DNA from: Homarus americanus
Lineage: Eukaryota > Arthropoda > Malacostraca > Decapoda > Nephropidae
DNA length: 64,000 nucleotides
NCBI RefSeq assembly: GCF_018991925.1
Contig: NW_024756914.1
Coordinates: 4,997,375-5,061,374, forward strand
Direction of reading: 5' to 3'
In this document: in pieces, positions 1 to 10,630 of the stretch
Layout of the letters: each line of letters opens with the position of its first letter
How positions within the stretch are numbered: position 1 is the first letter of the stretch
Position numbers and translations under genes: made by a program
The notes under the pieces: model-generated
What the model was told of the DNA's origin: nothing
Seen by the model: the letters and a program-made list of their open reading frames with translations, nothing else
Databases searched by the model: none

Positions 1-191
1 AGGGAATGAGTGAGGTGGTTGGGTGAAGGGATGGAAAGTATGAGGGAAATAAGGCATGAATGGGTGAGGTGGGAGTGATGGGATGGCGGATACGTGTGGG
101 TCATTAGTGGATAATTAGGAAACGGAAATCCTCTCTGCTACAAGACCTGACCCGTGAGGCATACTGACTTTTGTTTGGCACGGAAACAAGC
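1..191. other. Left edge, no gene recognised
   Basis: The first ~90 bases are a degenerate GGGTGAGTGA-like purine/GT tract, and the rest looks single-copy. No coding potential or RNA motif was seen. Confidence 0.5.
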
Positions 192-204
192 TTATTATTA
201 TATA

Positions 205-275
<71 letters not shown>

Positions 276-392
276 TATATTATATATTATTGTTGTTGTT
301 GTTGTTATTGTGATTATTATATATTATTATTATTATTATTACTATTATTATTATTATTATTATTATTATTTATTATTATTATTTTTTTATTA

Positions 393-425
<33 letters not shown>

Positions 426-427
426 TT
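192..427. repeat. (TTA)n trinucleotide tract, interrupted
   Basis: Almost uninterrupted TTA/ATT repeats, with a short GTT island near 290-310 and TA-rich breaks. Frames through it read only as runs of Leu, Ile or Tyr, so they are not treated as protein. Confidence 0.95.
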
Positions 428-945
428 GATTACTGTTGTTGGTTGTTTGTTTTTATTTGATTGTTTATCATCTGTTGATTGGCTTGATTTATGTGTTGTT
501 ATCGTTGTTGTTGTCGTCGGTTTTCGTCGTTGCTTGCTGGTTGTTGCTGCTGTTGGTCATTTCGTTGGTTGTTGGTTGCTGTCGGGTTGGTTGCTGTTGC
601 TTGCTCGGTCGTTGCTGTTTTGCTTGTTGCTGGTTGTTGTTGCCTGTTGTTGTTGCTGTTTGTTTGTTGGTTGTTGGTTTGCTTGTTTGTCATTTGGCTG
701 GGTTGTTTGCTCGTTGTTGGCTGTTTGGCTGTTGTGCTGTCTGTTGGCTTGTTGCTGTTGCTTGTGCTGTTGTGGCCGTTTGGTCGTTTGCTGGTTGCTG
801 CTTGTCGGGTTGTTGTCGTTGTTGTTGCTGCTTGTTGTGTTGTTATTGTTGGTTGTTGGGTTGGGTTGTCAGTTGCTTGTTGTTGTTGTCGTTTTCTGCT
901 TTGTTGCTCTTGTTGTTGCTGTTGTTGGGTTGTTGTTTGCTATTC
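428..945. repeat. TTG/CTG-rich low-complexity block
   Basis: A degenerate GTT/GCT/GGT trinucleotide-like block with no fixed unit. It leaves several frames open that would encode Cys, Leu and Val almost exclusively, which is typical of low-complexity DNA and not of a gene. Confidence 0.8.
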
Positions 946-1262
946 TTCATTCTTCACCACTGCTCACCACCGCTCACACTCCCCACCGTCACCATCACAC
1001 TCATCACCATCATCACCGTCGTCGTCCACCATCACTGGCTTACTGTTCTCCCCACTGATCATCATCACATCATCACCATCACCACCACTGCCGTCACTGC
1101 CTGACTGCTCACCACCACCATCACCATCACCACCACCACTGCCTGTCGGCTGCCTGCCCCCCCACAGCCCCACCACTACCATCTCACCATCACCACCACC
1201 GTCACTGCCTGTCACTGCCTGTCAGTTCATCTCACTGCCACCATTATCACTATCATCACACC
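946..1262. repeat. CAC/ATC-rich low-complexity block
   Basis: Degenerate CACCAC/CATCAC repeats on the + strand (GTG/GAT on the other). It follows the TTG-rich block directly, so this part of the window is a chain of trinucleotide-type tracts. Confidence 0.8.
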
Positions 1263-1352
1263 ACCATTTATTATTATTATTATTATTATTGTTGTTGTTA
1301 TTGTTATTGTTATTGTTATTATTTATTATTATTATTTATTATTATTATTTTA

Positions 1353-1398
<46 letters not shown>

Positions 1399-1711
1399 GT
1401 TATTATTATTTTATTTTCATTTTATTTTATTTTATTTTTATTTTTGTTTTATTATTATTATTTATATTATTATTATTTATTATTATATATTATTATTATT
1501 ATTATTGTTATTATTATTATTATTATTGTTATTATCGTTATTATTATCGTTATTATTATTGTTATTATTATTGTTATTATTATCGTTAGTATGTTTATTG
1601 TTTTTTACTCTTATTGTTATTTCACTATAAAATGATATATATAGTTACAATAATAGTACAGATAAATAATAATAATAATAATAATAATAATGACAATAAT
1701 AATAATAATAA
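1263..1711. repeat. (TTA)n tracts followed by an (AAT)n tract
   Basis: TTA repeats with GTT and TTTTA interruptions run to about 1590. After roughly 70 bases of AT-rich DNA a short (AAT)n tract occupies about 1664-1711. Confidence 0.9.
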
Positions 1712-2252
1712 ATCTTGTTTCTTTGTTCCGGATTTAATCTTTTTTCGTTCGTGAGTGAATCCGCTTCCACGTTAATAGCAATTCTTTATTATTTTCGTGA
1801 GTTAATTACCTGGTTCTGTAGTGAGGAAACAGTAGTTGTGTGACGCTAATATTATCGTGTATTACAGCTGTTGAAACACATTATGGGCGGAGAGTGTAAT
1901 GAAGTGACCTTAGTACTGTACTCTGGTATAAGTGTACTGTCAAAGTGGATGTGATTCTTCGTGGAAGTTTTTTAATACCATTGTTGATGTTTGAGAATTT
2001 GTTTATGTCAGTGGTATTTTAGACGAGAATTTAATATTAAAAGAAATCCAAAATATCAACAGAATACTCTAGAAAAGTTTGATATGTGAGAACCTTGATG
2101 TCGCTCTCAGTGAAGAATAATAAAATAAATATAAACTCCAGTGTGTCATGAGAGTGAGCATAAAGTGTGTGGTGTTCCCATAAGTGTTCCTTTAAGTGTG
2201 AGTGAACTCTTCTTGATAAAGTCTTCAAGTGGATAAGTGGACGTGTTTTAAG
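1712..2252 (+). other. 5' flank and presumed 5'UTR of the exon-1 gene
   Basis: Single-copy-looking sequence before the proposed start codon at 2253. An in-frame TAA at 2217-2219 lies upstream of that ATG, with no other in-frame start between them, which supports the chosen start. A GGGCGG hexamer lies at 1885-1890. No convincing TATA box or transcription start can be placed, and a non-coding upstream exon cannot be excluded. Confidence 0.4.
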
Positions 2253-2289
2253 ATGCCAGCACCTGAACACGAGCGACGCTACAGAGTGG
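2253..2289 (+). CDS. First coding exon of a predicted membrane-transporter-like gene
   Basis: This short exon begins with ATG at 2253 (context TTAAGATGC) and encodes MPAPEHERRYRV plus the first base of a Gly codon. It ends at a strong consensus donor (GTGAGT at 2290-2295). The phase is 1, and exon 2 at 3596 restores the frame exactly: the G here plus GC there makes Gly13. An in-frame stop lies upstream at 2217. The encoded N-terminus is charged and hydrophilic, with no signal peptide. It is a new gene start and not a repeat product: the sequence is not low-complexity, and the downstream exon has normal amino-acid composition. Function is discussed under exon 2. The weak point is the short length, since a 37-base coding exon rests mainly on the donor, the phase match and the start context. 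Confidence 0.55.
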
Positions 2290-2841
2290 GTGAGTTACAA
2301 CGGTGGTGCAGTAACAAGTTGATTTTCAGAATGATTTATTTGTTTTTGTATTTTATAGTGTTCTAAAGACCTGATATTGTATTTTAGGATGTATTTTCAT
2401 AATTTATATATATTCTATTCATTTAAATTACGTATTGTGCATGAGCATTGTGTATTTTTGGCTACTATTCACATATACTTCACTTCTAGCGAGGTTCATC
2501 CTTTAAACTGCTAGAGCTCAGTTTTTCTTTTTCATGGTGAGAAAATACCCATTTTCTCTTATTTTATTTATATATGAATTAATATCAGAATGTGTTAAAA
2601 TGTTTTCCATTATTTTATTAATTCCCTCACTACAACGAGTCTTATATGATATATTTAGGTAAGGATCACCGATAGTATTTACTGATGGAATACAGTTCGG
2701 AAATAGATTTTTTTTTTGCATATTTCAGTCTTACTTCACCTGTACTGTGTTGGTACAATACAGACTGTATCCTAGTGTATGTGTGTTGTTGTGTCATTGT
2801 ATGAGTGTTAATTTACTGTATTTTATTGATTGTATGGATTG
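2290..2841 (+). other. Intron 1, left part
   Basis: AT-rich intronic sequence after the GTGAGT donor. No gene or element was recognised. From about 2842 it passes into the 41-bp minisatellite. Confidence 0.5.
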
Positions 2842-3570
2842 TTCCTTGATTTACTGATTGTTACTGTTGTGTGTTTGACGTGTTCCTTGATTCACTGATT
2901 AGTACTGTTGTGTGTTTGAGTCTGATTCACTGATTGTTACTGTTGTGTGTTTGACGTGTTCCTTGATTCACTGATTGTTACTGTTGTGTGTGACGTGTTC
3001 CTGATTCACTGATTGTTACTGTTGTGTGTTTGACGTGTTCTTGATTCACTGATTAGACTGTTGTGTGTTTGACGTCTCTTGATTCACTGATTGTTACTGT
3101 AGGTTTGACGTGTTCCTTGATTCACTGATTGTTACTGTTGGTGTTTGACGTGTTCTTGATTCACTGATTGTTACTGTTGTGTGTTTGACGTGTTCCTTGA
3201 TTCACTGATTAGTACTGTTGTGTGTTTGACGTGTTCTTGATTCACTGATTGTTACTGTTGTGTGTTTGACGTGTTCCTGATTCACTGATTGTTAGTTGTA
3301 TTGATGTGATACTGATTGTTACTGTTGTGTGTTTGACGTGTTCCTTGATTCACTGATTAGTACTGTTGTGTGTTTGACGTGCTCCTTGATTCACTGATTG
3401 TTACTGTTGTGTGTTTGACGTGTTCCTTGATTCACTGATTGTTACTGTTGTGTGTTTGATGTGTTGCTTGATTCACTGATTGTTACTGTTGTGTGTTTGA
3501 CGTGCTCCTTGATTCACTAATTAGTACTGTTGTGTGTTTGATGTGTTCCTTTATTCACTGATTGTTACTG
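2842..3570. repeat. 41-bp minisatellite in intron 1
   Basis: About 18 head-to-tail copies of a ~41-bp unit containing TTGATTCACTGATTGTTACT and GTTGTGTGTTTGACGTG. Variants include GATTAGTACTG for GATTGTTACTG and several 1-4 bp deletions. The array stops about 25 bases before the proposed acceptor of exon 2, leaving a short pyrimidine stretch and TTGTACAG. Confidence 0.95.
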
Positions 3571-3595
3571 ACGCATTTTTCTTGTTGTTGTACAG

Positions 3596-3755
3596 GCGAG
3601 GGTGGCGGGGAGAAGCAGCCATTCCTCGGGGGGGTGGAGCCAGTGCGTCTCACCCCCTCCTGGGAGAACACCAACCTGCCGAAGGAGGAACTCAACTTCA
3701 AGAATGTTAACACCTTCGAGACGTTTGAGGTCGATATGGAGCCTCCCAGGGATAG
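3596..3755 (+). CDS. Second coding exon; N-terminal region of a possible equilibrative nucleoside transporter (SLC29-like)
   Basis: The exon is bounded by TTGTACAG at 3588-3595 and a GTGAGT donor at 3756-3761. It continues the exon-1 frame to residue 65 and ends in phase 2. Codon use is GC-rich (CTC, ACC, GAG, AAG), unlike the surrounding AT-rich and repetitive DNA. The peptide is hydrophilic: a Gly-rich start (EGGGEKQPFLGG), then LTPSWENTNLPKEELNF, NVNTFETFEV and finally DMEPPRD, with the next codon (AGN) split by the intron. In animal equilibrative nucleoside transporters a Pro-x-Asp-Arg segment immediately precedes membrane helix 1, after a cytosolic N-terminus of variable length. EPPRD at an exon end fits that, and the split codon AGN could supply the Arg. 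This is family knowledge plus inference: no transmembrane helix is visible here and another membrane protein is possible. The remaining exons were not found in the window. Confidence 0.6.
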
Positions 3756-4173
3756 GTGAGTTAATTTAATGTTCCTTGTGTCGTAAAGTTAATGTCTGTT
3801 TGTCGTGTAGTTGGGTGAGTGTGTGTGTTATTGATATTATTCCGCTACTATTGGACTTTAGGATTGCTCTTCGTCAGCTGTTAAAGCCAGCCAGCCAGTC
3901 GTCTGTCTGTCTGTCTGTCTGGCCAAATACCCGTACAGATAACAATTATATGTAAATAAATTGAGATAATTTCAACAAGAAGATTAACTACCTTTAATAT
4001 TTTCTTTTAATTTAAAATAGTCGACTGCCGGCCATTTTGGACTTAAAATACACCACGATATATATATTTTTTTATAGACAGTTAAGGAATTTTACACACC
4101 TTAATTACTGTTTCCTTGTAGTATTAAATATGATAGATCATTACTGGAACCACTGTGAGACTTATTCTTGTTG
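3756..4173 (+). other. Start of intron 2
   Basis: Begins with GTGAGTTAAT. It is single-copy-looking AT-rich DNA with a (GTCT)n microsatellite at about 3899-3922. No further exon was recognised. The last ~20 bases already resemble one unit of the 20-bp satellite that resumes at 4581. Confidence 0.5.
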
Positions 4174-4179
4174 AGTCTT

Positions 4180-4580
4180 TTTTTTTTTCAATTGTTTATT
4201 CCTTGATAGAGGAAGCGGGATCCTAGTGCTGTCACTAGGTACCCCTGTACAATGACACCAGAAGCATCTGGCAAGTGTCACAAGTATATACAGTATAAAT
4301 ATTATAAAGGGGCTTACTAAAGCCTAAGGAAGGAAGGATATTCCTTAACACATAATCAATATTATTTACATAATATCTGGCCAGTATGGGGAGGATCATC
4401 GTCTCCGTCAGTCGGAGTGGTGGTCCAGCAGGCGTCACGGAAGCGTTGTGTGTGGGGACATCTTAGGAGGTAGTGGATAAGGGTGTGCGGCTGTCGGTCT
4501 TCTGTATAATGCACAAGAGCGTTGCTCAGGGGATGCGGGGATACCAATCTCCTGCCAAAGTCATACCACGATGATACGAT
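4180..4580 (-). mobile_element. 3' end of a non-LTR retroelement, 5'-truncated
   Basis: On the minus strand this shows a C-terminal coding tail followed by a poly(A) signal (AATAAA, seen as TTTATT at 4195-4200) and a poly(A) run (T run ending at 4188). The minus-strand reading over 4362-4547 contains HTLIHYLLRCPHTQRF, a His/Cys pattern common at the C-terminus of retroelement polyproteins (compare H-x-L-x-x-C-P). AGTCTT occurs on both sides (4174-4179 and 4581-4586) and is a plausible target-site duplication. The copy is short, so it cannot be autonomous. The clade is not assigned. Confidence 0.6.
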
Positions 4581-7500
4581 AGTCTTATTGTTGTTAGTTG
4601 AGTCTTATTGTTGTTTGTTGCGTCTTATTGTTGTTAGTTGATTCTATTGTTGTTAGTTGAGTCTTATTGTTGTTAGTTGAGTCTTATTGTTGTTTGTTGA
4701 GTCTATTGTTGTTTGTTGAGTCTTATTGTTGTTGTTGAGTCTTATTGTTGTTTGTTGCGTCTTATTGTTGTTAGTTGAGTCTTATTGTTGTTTGTTGCGT
4801 CTTATTGTTGTTAGTTGTTTTATTGTTGTTAGTTGAGTCTTATTGTTGTTAGTTGAGTCTTATTGTTGTTTGTTGAGTCTTATTGTTGTTAGTTGATTTT
4901 ATTGTTGTTAGTTGAGTCTTATTGTTGTTGAGTCTTATTGTTGTTTGTTGTTTGAGTCTTATTGTTGTTTGTTGGTCTTATTGTTGTTAGTTGAGTCTTA
5001 TTGTTGTTAGTTGAGTCTTTATTGTTGTTAGTTGAGTCTTATTGTTGTTAGTTGAGTCTTATTGTTTTGTTGAGTCTTATTGTTGTTTGCATTGTTGTTA
5101 GTTGATTCTTATTGTTGTTAGTGAGTCTTATTGTTGTTTGTTGTTGAGTCTTATTGTTGTTAGTTGAGTCTTATTGTTGTTAGTTGAGTCTTATTGTTGT
5201 TAGTTGAGTCTTATTGTTGTTAGTTGAGTCTTATTGTTGTTAGTTGAGTCTTATTGTTGTTAGTTGAGTCTTATTGTTGTTTGTTGATCTTATTGTTGTT
5301 AGTTGAGTCTTATTGTTGTTGTTGAGTCTTGGTATTGTTGTTAGTTGAGTCTATTGTTGTTAGTTGAGTCTTATTGTTGTTAGTTGAGTCTTATTGTTGT
5401 TAGTTGAGTCTTATTGTTGTTTGTTGAGTCTATTGTTGTTAGTTGAGTCTTATTGTTGTTAGTTGAGTCTTATTGTTGTTAGTTGGAGTCTTATTGTTGT
5501 TAGTTGAGTCTTATTGTTGTTAGTTGAGTCTTATTGTTGTTAGTTGGTCTTATTGTTGTTGTTGAGTCTTGTTTGTTGAGTCTTATTGTTGTTTGTTGAG
5601 TCTTATTGTTGTTTGTTGAGTCTTATTGTTGTTTGTTGAGTCTTATTGTTGTTAGTTGAGTCTTATTGTTGTTAGTTGAGTCTTATTGTTGTTAGTTGAG
5701 TCTTATTGTTGTTTGTTGAGTCTTATTGTTGTTAGTTGAGTCTTATTGTTGTTAGTTGAGTCTTATTGTCTTTTATTGTTGTTAGTTGAGTCTTATTGTT
5801 GTTAGTTGGTCTTATTGTTGTTTTGAGTCTTATTGTTGTTGTTTGTTGAGTCTTATTGTAGTTTGTTGAGTCTATTGTTGTTAGTTGAGTCTTATTGTTG
5901 TTAGTTGAGTCTTATTGTTGTTAGTTGAGTCTTATTGTTGTTTGTTGAGTCTTATTGTTGTTAGTTGAGTCTATTGTTGTTAGTTGAGTCTTATTGTTGT
6001 TTGTTGAGTCTTATTGTTGTTAGTTGAGTCTTATTGTTGTTTGTTGAGTCTATTGTTGTTAGTTGAGTCTTATTGTTGTTAGTTGAGTCTTATTGTTGTT
6101 AGTTGAGTCTATTGTTGTTAGTTGAGTCTTATTGTTGTTAGTTGAGTCTTATTGTTGTTTGTTGGAGTCTTATTGTTGTTTGTTGAGTCTATTGTAGTTT
6201 GTTGAGTCTTATTGTTGTTTGTTGAGTCTTATTGTTGTTAGTTGAGTCTTTGTTGTTAGTTGAGTCTTATTGTTGTTAGTTGAGTCTTATTGTTGTTTGT
6301 TGAGTCTTATTGTTGTTAGTTGAGTCTTATTGTTGTTTGTTGAGTCTTATTGTTGTTTGTTGAGTCTTATTGTTTGTTGAGTCTTATTGTTGTTTGTTGA
6401 GTCTTATTGTTGTTTGTTGAGTCTTATTGTTGTTTGTTGAGTCTTATTGTTGTTTGTTGGAGTCTTTTATTGTTGTTTATTGAGTCTTGTTGTTTGTTGA
6501 GTCTTATTGTTGTTTGTTGAGTCTTATTGTTGTTTGTTGAGTCTTATTGTTGTTAGTTGAGTCTTATTGTTGTTAGTTGAGTCTTATTGTTGTTACTTGA
6601 GTCTTATTGTTGTTAGTTGAGCTTATTGTTGTTTGTTGAGTCTTATTGTTTGTTGAGTCTTATTGTTGTTAGTTGAGTCTTATTGTTGTTAGTTGAGTCT
6701 TATTGTTGTTTGTTGAGTCTTATTGTTGTTTGTTGAGTCTTTATTGTTTGTTGAGTCTTATTGTTGTTTGTTGAGTCTATTGTTGTTTGTTGAGTCTTAT
6801 TGTTGTTTGTTGAGTCTTATTGTTGTTAGTTGAGTCTTATTGTTGTTTGTTGAGTCTTATTGTTGTTTGTTGAGTCTTATTGTTGTTTGTTGAGTCTTAT
6901 TGTTGTTTGTTGAGTCTATTGTTGTTTGTTGAGTCTTATTGTTGTTTGTTGAGTCTTATTGTTGTTGAGTCTTATTGTTGTTTGTTGAGTCTTATTGTTG
7001 TTTGTTGAGTCTTATTGTTGTTTGTTGAGTCTTATTGTTGTTTGTTGAGTCTTATTGTTTGTTGAGTCTTATTGTTTGTTGAGTCTATTGTTGTTTGTTA
7101 TTTGAGTTTTTATTGTTGTTTGTTGAGTCTTATTGTTGTTGTAGAGTCTTATTGTTGTTTGTTGAGTCTTATTGTTGTTTGTTGCGTCTTATTGTTGTTT
7201 GTTGGTCTTATTGTTGTTTGTTGAGTCTTATTGTTGTTTGTTGAGTCTTATTGTTGTTTGTTGAGTCTTATTGTTGTGTTGTTTGTTTGTTGAGTCTTAT
7301 TGTTGTTTGTTGAGTCTTATTGTTGTTTGTTGAGTCTTATTGTTGTTTGTTGAGTCTTATTGTTGTTTGTTAGCATTGTTGTTTGTTGAGTCTTATTGTT
7401 GTTTGTTGCGTCTTATTGTTGTTTGTTGAGTCTTATTGTTGTTTGTTGAGTCTTTATTGTTGTTTGTTGAGTCTTATTGTTGTTTGTTGAGTCTTATTGT

Positions 7501-8212
7501 TGTTTGTTGAGTCTTATTGTTGTTTGTTGAGTCTTTATTGTTGTTTGTTGAGTCTTATTGTTGTTTGTTGAGTCTTTTGTTGTTTGTTGAGTCTTATTGT
7601 TGTTTGTTGAGTCTTATTGTTGTTTGTTGAGTCTTATTGTTGTTTGTTGAGTCTTATTGTTGTTTGTTGAGTCTTATTGTTGTTTGTTGAGTCTTATTGT
7701 TGTTTGTTGAGTCTTATTGTTGTTTGTTGAGTCTTATTGTTGTTTGTTGAGTCTTATTGTTGTTTGTTGAGTCTTATTGTTGTTTGTTGAGTCTTATTGT
7801 TGTTTGTTGAGTCTTATTGTTGTTTGTTGAGTCTATTGTTGTTTGTTGAGTCTTATTGTTGTTTGTTGAGTCTTATTGTTGTTTATTGAGTCTATTGTTG
7901 TTTTTTGTTGAGTCTTATTGTTGTTTGTTGAGTCTTATTGTTGTTTGTTGAGTCTTATTGTTGTTTGTTTGAGTCTTATTGTTGTTTGTTGAGTCTTATG
8001 TTGTTACTTGAGTCTTATTGTTGTTTGTTGAGTCTTATTGTTGTTTGTTGAGTCTTATTGTTGGTTGAGTCTTTATTGTAGTTTGTTGAGTCTTATTGTT
8101 GTTTGTTGAGTCTTATTGTAGTTTGTTGAGTCTTATTGTTTGTTGAGTCTTATTGTTGTTTGTTGAGTCTTATTGTTGTTTGTTGAGTCTTATTGTTGTT
8201 TGTTGAGTCTTA
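4581..8212. repeat. 20-bp satellite array, ~3.6 kb
   Basis: Roughly 180 head-to-tail copies of a 20-bp unit, TTGAGTCTTATTGTTGTTAG, and its variant ending TTTG. Units with 1-5 bp insertions or deletions are scattered through it. The TTAG form dominates up to about 6.1 kb and the TTTG form dominates from about 6.35 kb onward, with mixing between. No gene lies in it. Confidence 0.97.
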
Positions 8213-8275
8213 ATTATTGTTTTGTTCACTTTTGAAGAATTTGTATTTAAATGAGGAAACAGACTTTGATTTATT

Positions 8276-8548
8276 GGTAGATAGACAATATGTAGATAGA
8301 CAAGTAGATAGATAGACAGATAGATAGATAGACAGATATATAGATAGATAGATAGATTGACAGATAGATAGATAGATAGATAGATTGACAGATAAATAGA
8401 CACATAGATAGATAGATAGATGGACAGATGGATTGACAGATAGATAGACAGATATAATTGTTGTTGTGTGTGGTTGTGTGTTGTGTTTGTGGATAGGTTG
8501 ACAGAGAGATAGACAGATAGATAGACAGATAGACAGATAGATAGGTAT
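8276..8548. repeat. (TAGA/CAGA)n microsatellite block
   Basis: Compound tetranucleotide tract of TAGA with CAGA and TTGA units, interrupted at about 8449-8500 by a GTTGTGTG-rich stretch. Minus-strand frames read as Ile-Tyr-Leu-Ser repeats and are artefacts. Confidence 0.9.
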
Positions 8549-8589
8549 ATAATGTTCTTCTCTGTTCATGTTATTTTCGTGAACTGTTC

Positions 8590-8935
8590 TTGTTGCTAGG
8601 TCCTATGTCCTGGCTGCTAGGTGTTGCCCTTATCCATGTCTGCGTCATCACAGCCCTTATCCAGGCCCTCATCCTTCCCCCACACCTCCAGTTTTACCCA
8701 CGCCCTCAGCCCCACTGTCGCCCCAGCCCCTACCGTCGCCACCAGCCCTACCCACGCTCTCTCTTTACCTTCACCCTTTCCTTCTCTCACTCTATCTCTC
8801 ACACCATCCCTTTCCTTTCTTCCCCTTCTCTCACCTTCCTCCTTTTAATCCTTTCTTCCTTTCCCACCTTCACCATTCTCTTCCCTACCCCCTGCCCCCT
8901 CCCTCCCTCCTCCCTCCCTCCCTCCTAGACTACTA
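8590..8935. repeat. Pyrimidine-rich tract, module copy 1
   Basis: CCAGCCC/CTACCCACG-type degenerate repeats followed by CTTTCC and (CCCT)n. From about 8757 it closely parallels 10305-10535. An open frame with a hydrophobic N-terminus (8590-8928) is judged non-coding because most of it is simple repeat. Confidence 0.75.
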
Positions 8936-9012
8936 CTGAGTCTAGGAGGATGGCGGCTAGTACAAACAGCTAACTCTTCCCCAGCGGTGACGTCAAGAGG
9001 TGGGATTTACTT
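8936..9012. repeat. Non-repetitive linker of the duplicated module, copy 1
   Basis: This stretch contains ACTGAGTC, AGTACAAACAG, CCAGCGGTGACG and GTGGGATTTACTTACTGG in order. The same landmarks recur in the same order at 10534-10632. A TGACGTCA octamer is present here but is altered (TGACGCCA) in copy 2. Confidence 0.8.
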
Positions 9013-10287
9013 ACTGGCAGGGAAGAACTACTACTAGCAGGGAAGAACTACTACTAGTAGGGAAGAACTACTACTATTGGCAGGGAACTACTACTACTGG
9101 CAGGGAGTGAACTACTACTAGCAGGAAGAACTACTACTAGTAGGGAAGATTTGGCGATGAAGCAGGGAAGAACCATTACTACTACTGGCAGGGGAGGAAC
9201 TACTACCAGCAGGAAGAACTACTAGCAGGGAAGAACTACTACCAGCAGGGAAGAACTACTACTAGTAGGAATTACTAATAGCAGGAAGAACTACTACTAG
9301 CAGTGAAGAACTACTACTACTATCAGCTGGCAGGAAGAACTATTACTAGCAGGAAGCTACTACTGTCAGGGGAAGAACTGCTACTACTGTCAGGGAAGAA
9401 CTACTACTACTACTGTCAGGGAAGAACTACTACTACTGGCAGGGAAGAATCATACTACTGTCAGAAGAACTACTACTACTGGCAGGAAGAACTGTTACTA
9501 CTGTCAGGGAAGAACTACTACGGCAGGGAAGAACTACTACTACTGTCAGAGAATTACTTACTACTGTCAGGAAGAACTACTACTGGCAGGAACACAACTA
9601 CTCCTGGCAGGGAACAACTACTACTACTGTCAGGAAGAACTACTACTGGAAGAACTACTACTACTGGCAGGGAAGAACTACTACTACTGGTCAGGAAAGA
9701 ACTACTACTGGCAGGAAGAACTACTACTACTCTCAGGGAAGAACTACTACTACTGGCAGGAAGAACTACTACTGTATCACTGGCAGGAAGAACTACTACT
9801 GTACTACTGGCGAAGAACTACTACTACTACTGGCAGGAAGAACTACTACTGTACTACTGGCAGGAAGAACTACTACTACTGACAGGGAAAAACTACTACT
9901 ACTGACAGGGAAGAACTACTACTGTCAGGGAAGAACTACTAGTACTGTCAGGGAAGAACTACTACTACTGCCAGGGAAGAACTACTACTACTACTGTCAG
10001 GGAAGAACTACTACTACTGTCAGGAAGAACTACTACTACTGTCAGAAGAACTACTACTGTAGGAAGAACTACTACTACTGGCAGGAAGAATCTGCTACTA
10101 CTGTCAGGGAAGAACTGCTACTACTGTCAGAAGAACTACTACTACTGGCAGGAAGAACTACTACTACTGTCAGGGATATCACTACTCAGGGAAGAACTAC
10201 TACTATTGGCAGGAAGAACTACTTACTGTACTACTGGCAGGAAGAACTACTTACTGTACTACTGGCAGGGAAGAACTACTACTACTG
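9013..10287. repeat. GAAGAACTACTACTACTGG array 1
   Basis: Head-to-tail 21-24 bp units, GGCAGGGAAGAACTACTACT, with variable numbers of ACT triplets and GGCAG/GTCAG variants, about 1.3 kb. Long frames across it encode repeats such as REELLLLSG and are not considered genes. Confidence 0.95.
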
Positions 10288-10630
10288 ATCTCCCTCCCTC
10301 CCTTCAATCCTTCTTTTCCTCTTACCTTTTCACCCTTCCTCTCTCACTCTATCTCTCTTACCTTTCACCCTTCCCTTTCTCACTTATCCCTCTCACACCA
10401 TCCCCTTCCCTTTCTGCCTCTCTCTCTCTCACCTTCCTCATTTTAATCCTTCTTCCCTCCCACTCCCTCCTACTATCCCTCCCTACCCCCTGCCCCCCTC
10501 CCTCCCTCCCTCCCTCCCTCCTCCCTCCCTCCCAGACTACTACTGAGTCCCAGGAGGATGCATGAAGCTTTAGTACAAACAGGCTAACCTCTTCCCAGCG
10601 GTGACGCCAGAGGTGGGATTTACTTACTGG
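10288..10630. repeat. Pyrimidine tract and linker, module copy 2
   Basis: A second copy of the 8757-9012 module: CTTTCC/(CCCT)n pyrimidine DNA, then the AGTACAAACAG and GTGGGATTTACTTACTGG linker. The offset between copies is about 1.6 kb. The two differ by many small indels. Confidence 0.85.

Noticed and set aside
154..1635. Long Leu/Ile/Tyr/Cys-rich open frames
   Set aside because: They are translations of (TTA)n and TTG-rich DNA and have no amino-acid complexity.
8590..8928. Open frame with a hydrophobic first 30 residues, preceded by an AG
   Set aside because: Most of the frame is CCAGCCC/CTTTCC repeat, and the downstream part is duplicated with frame-breaking indels at 10.3 kb.
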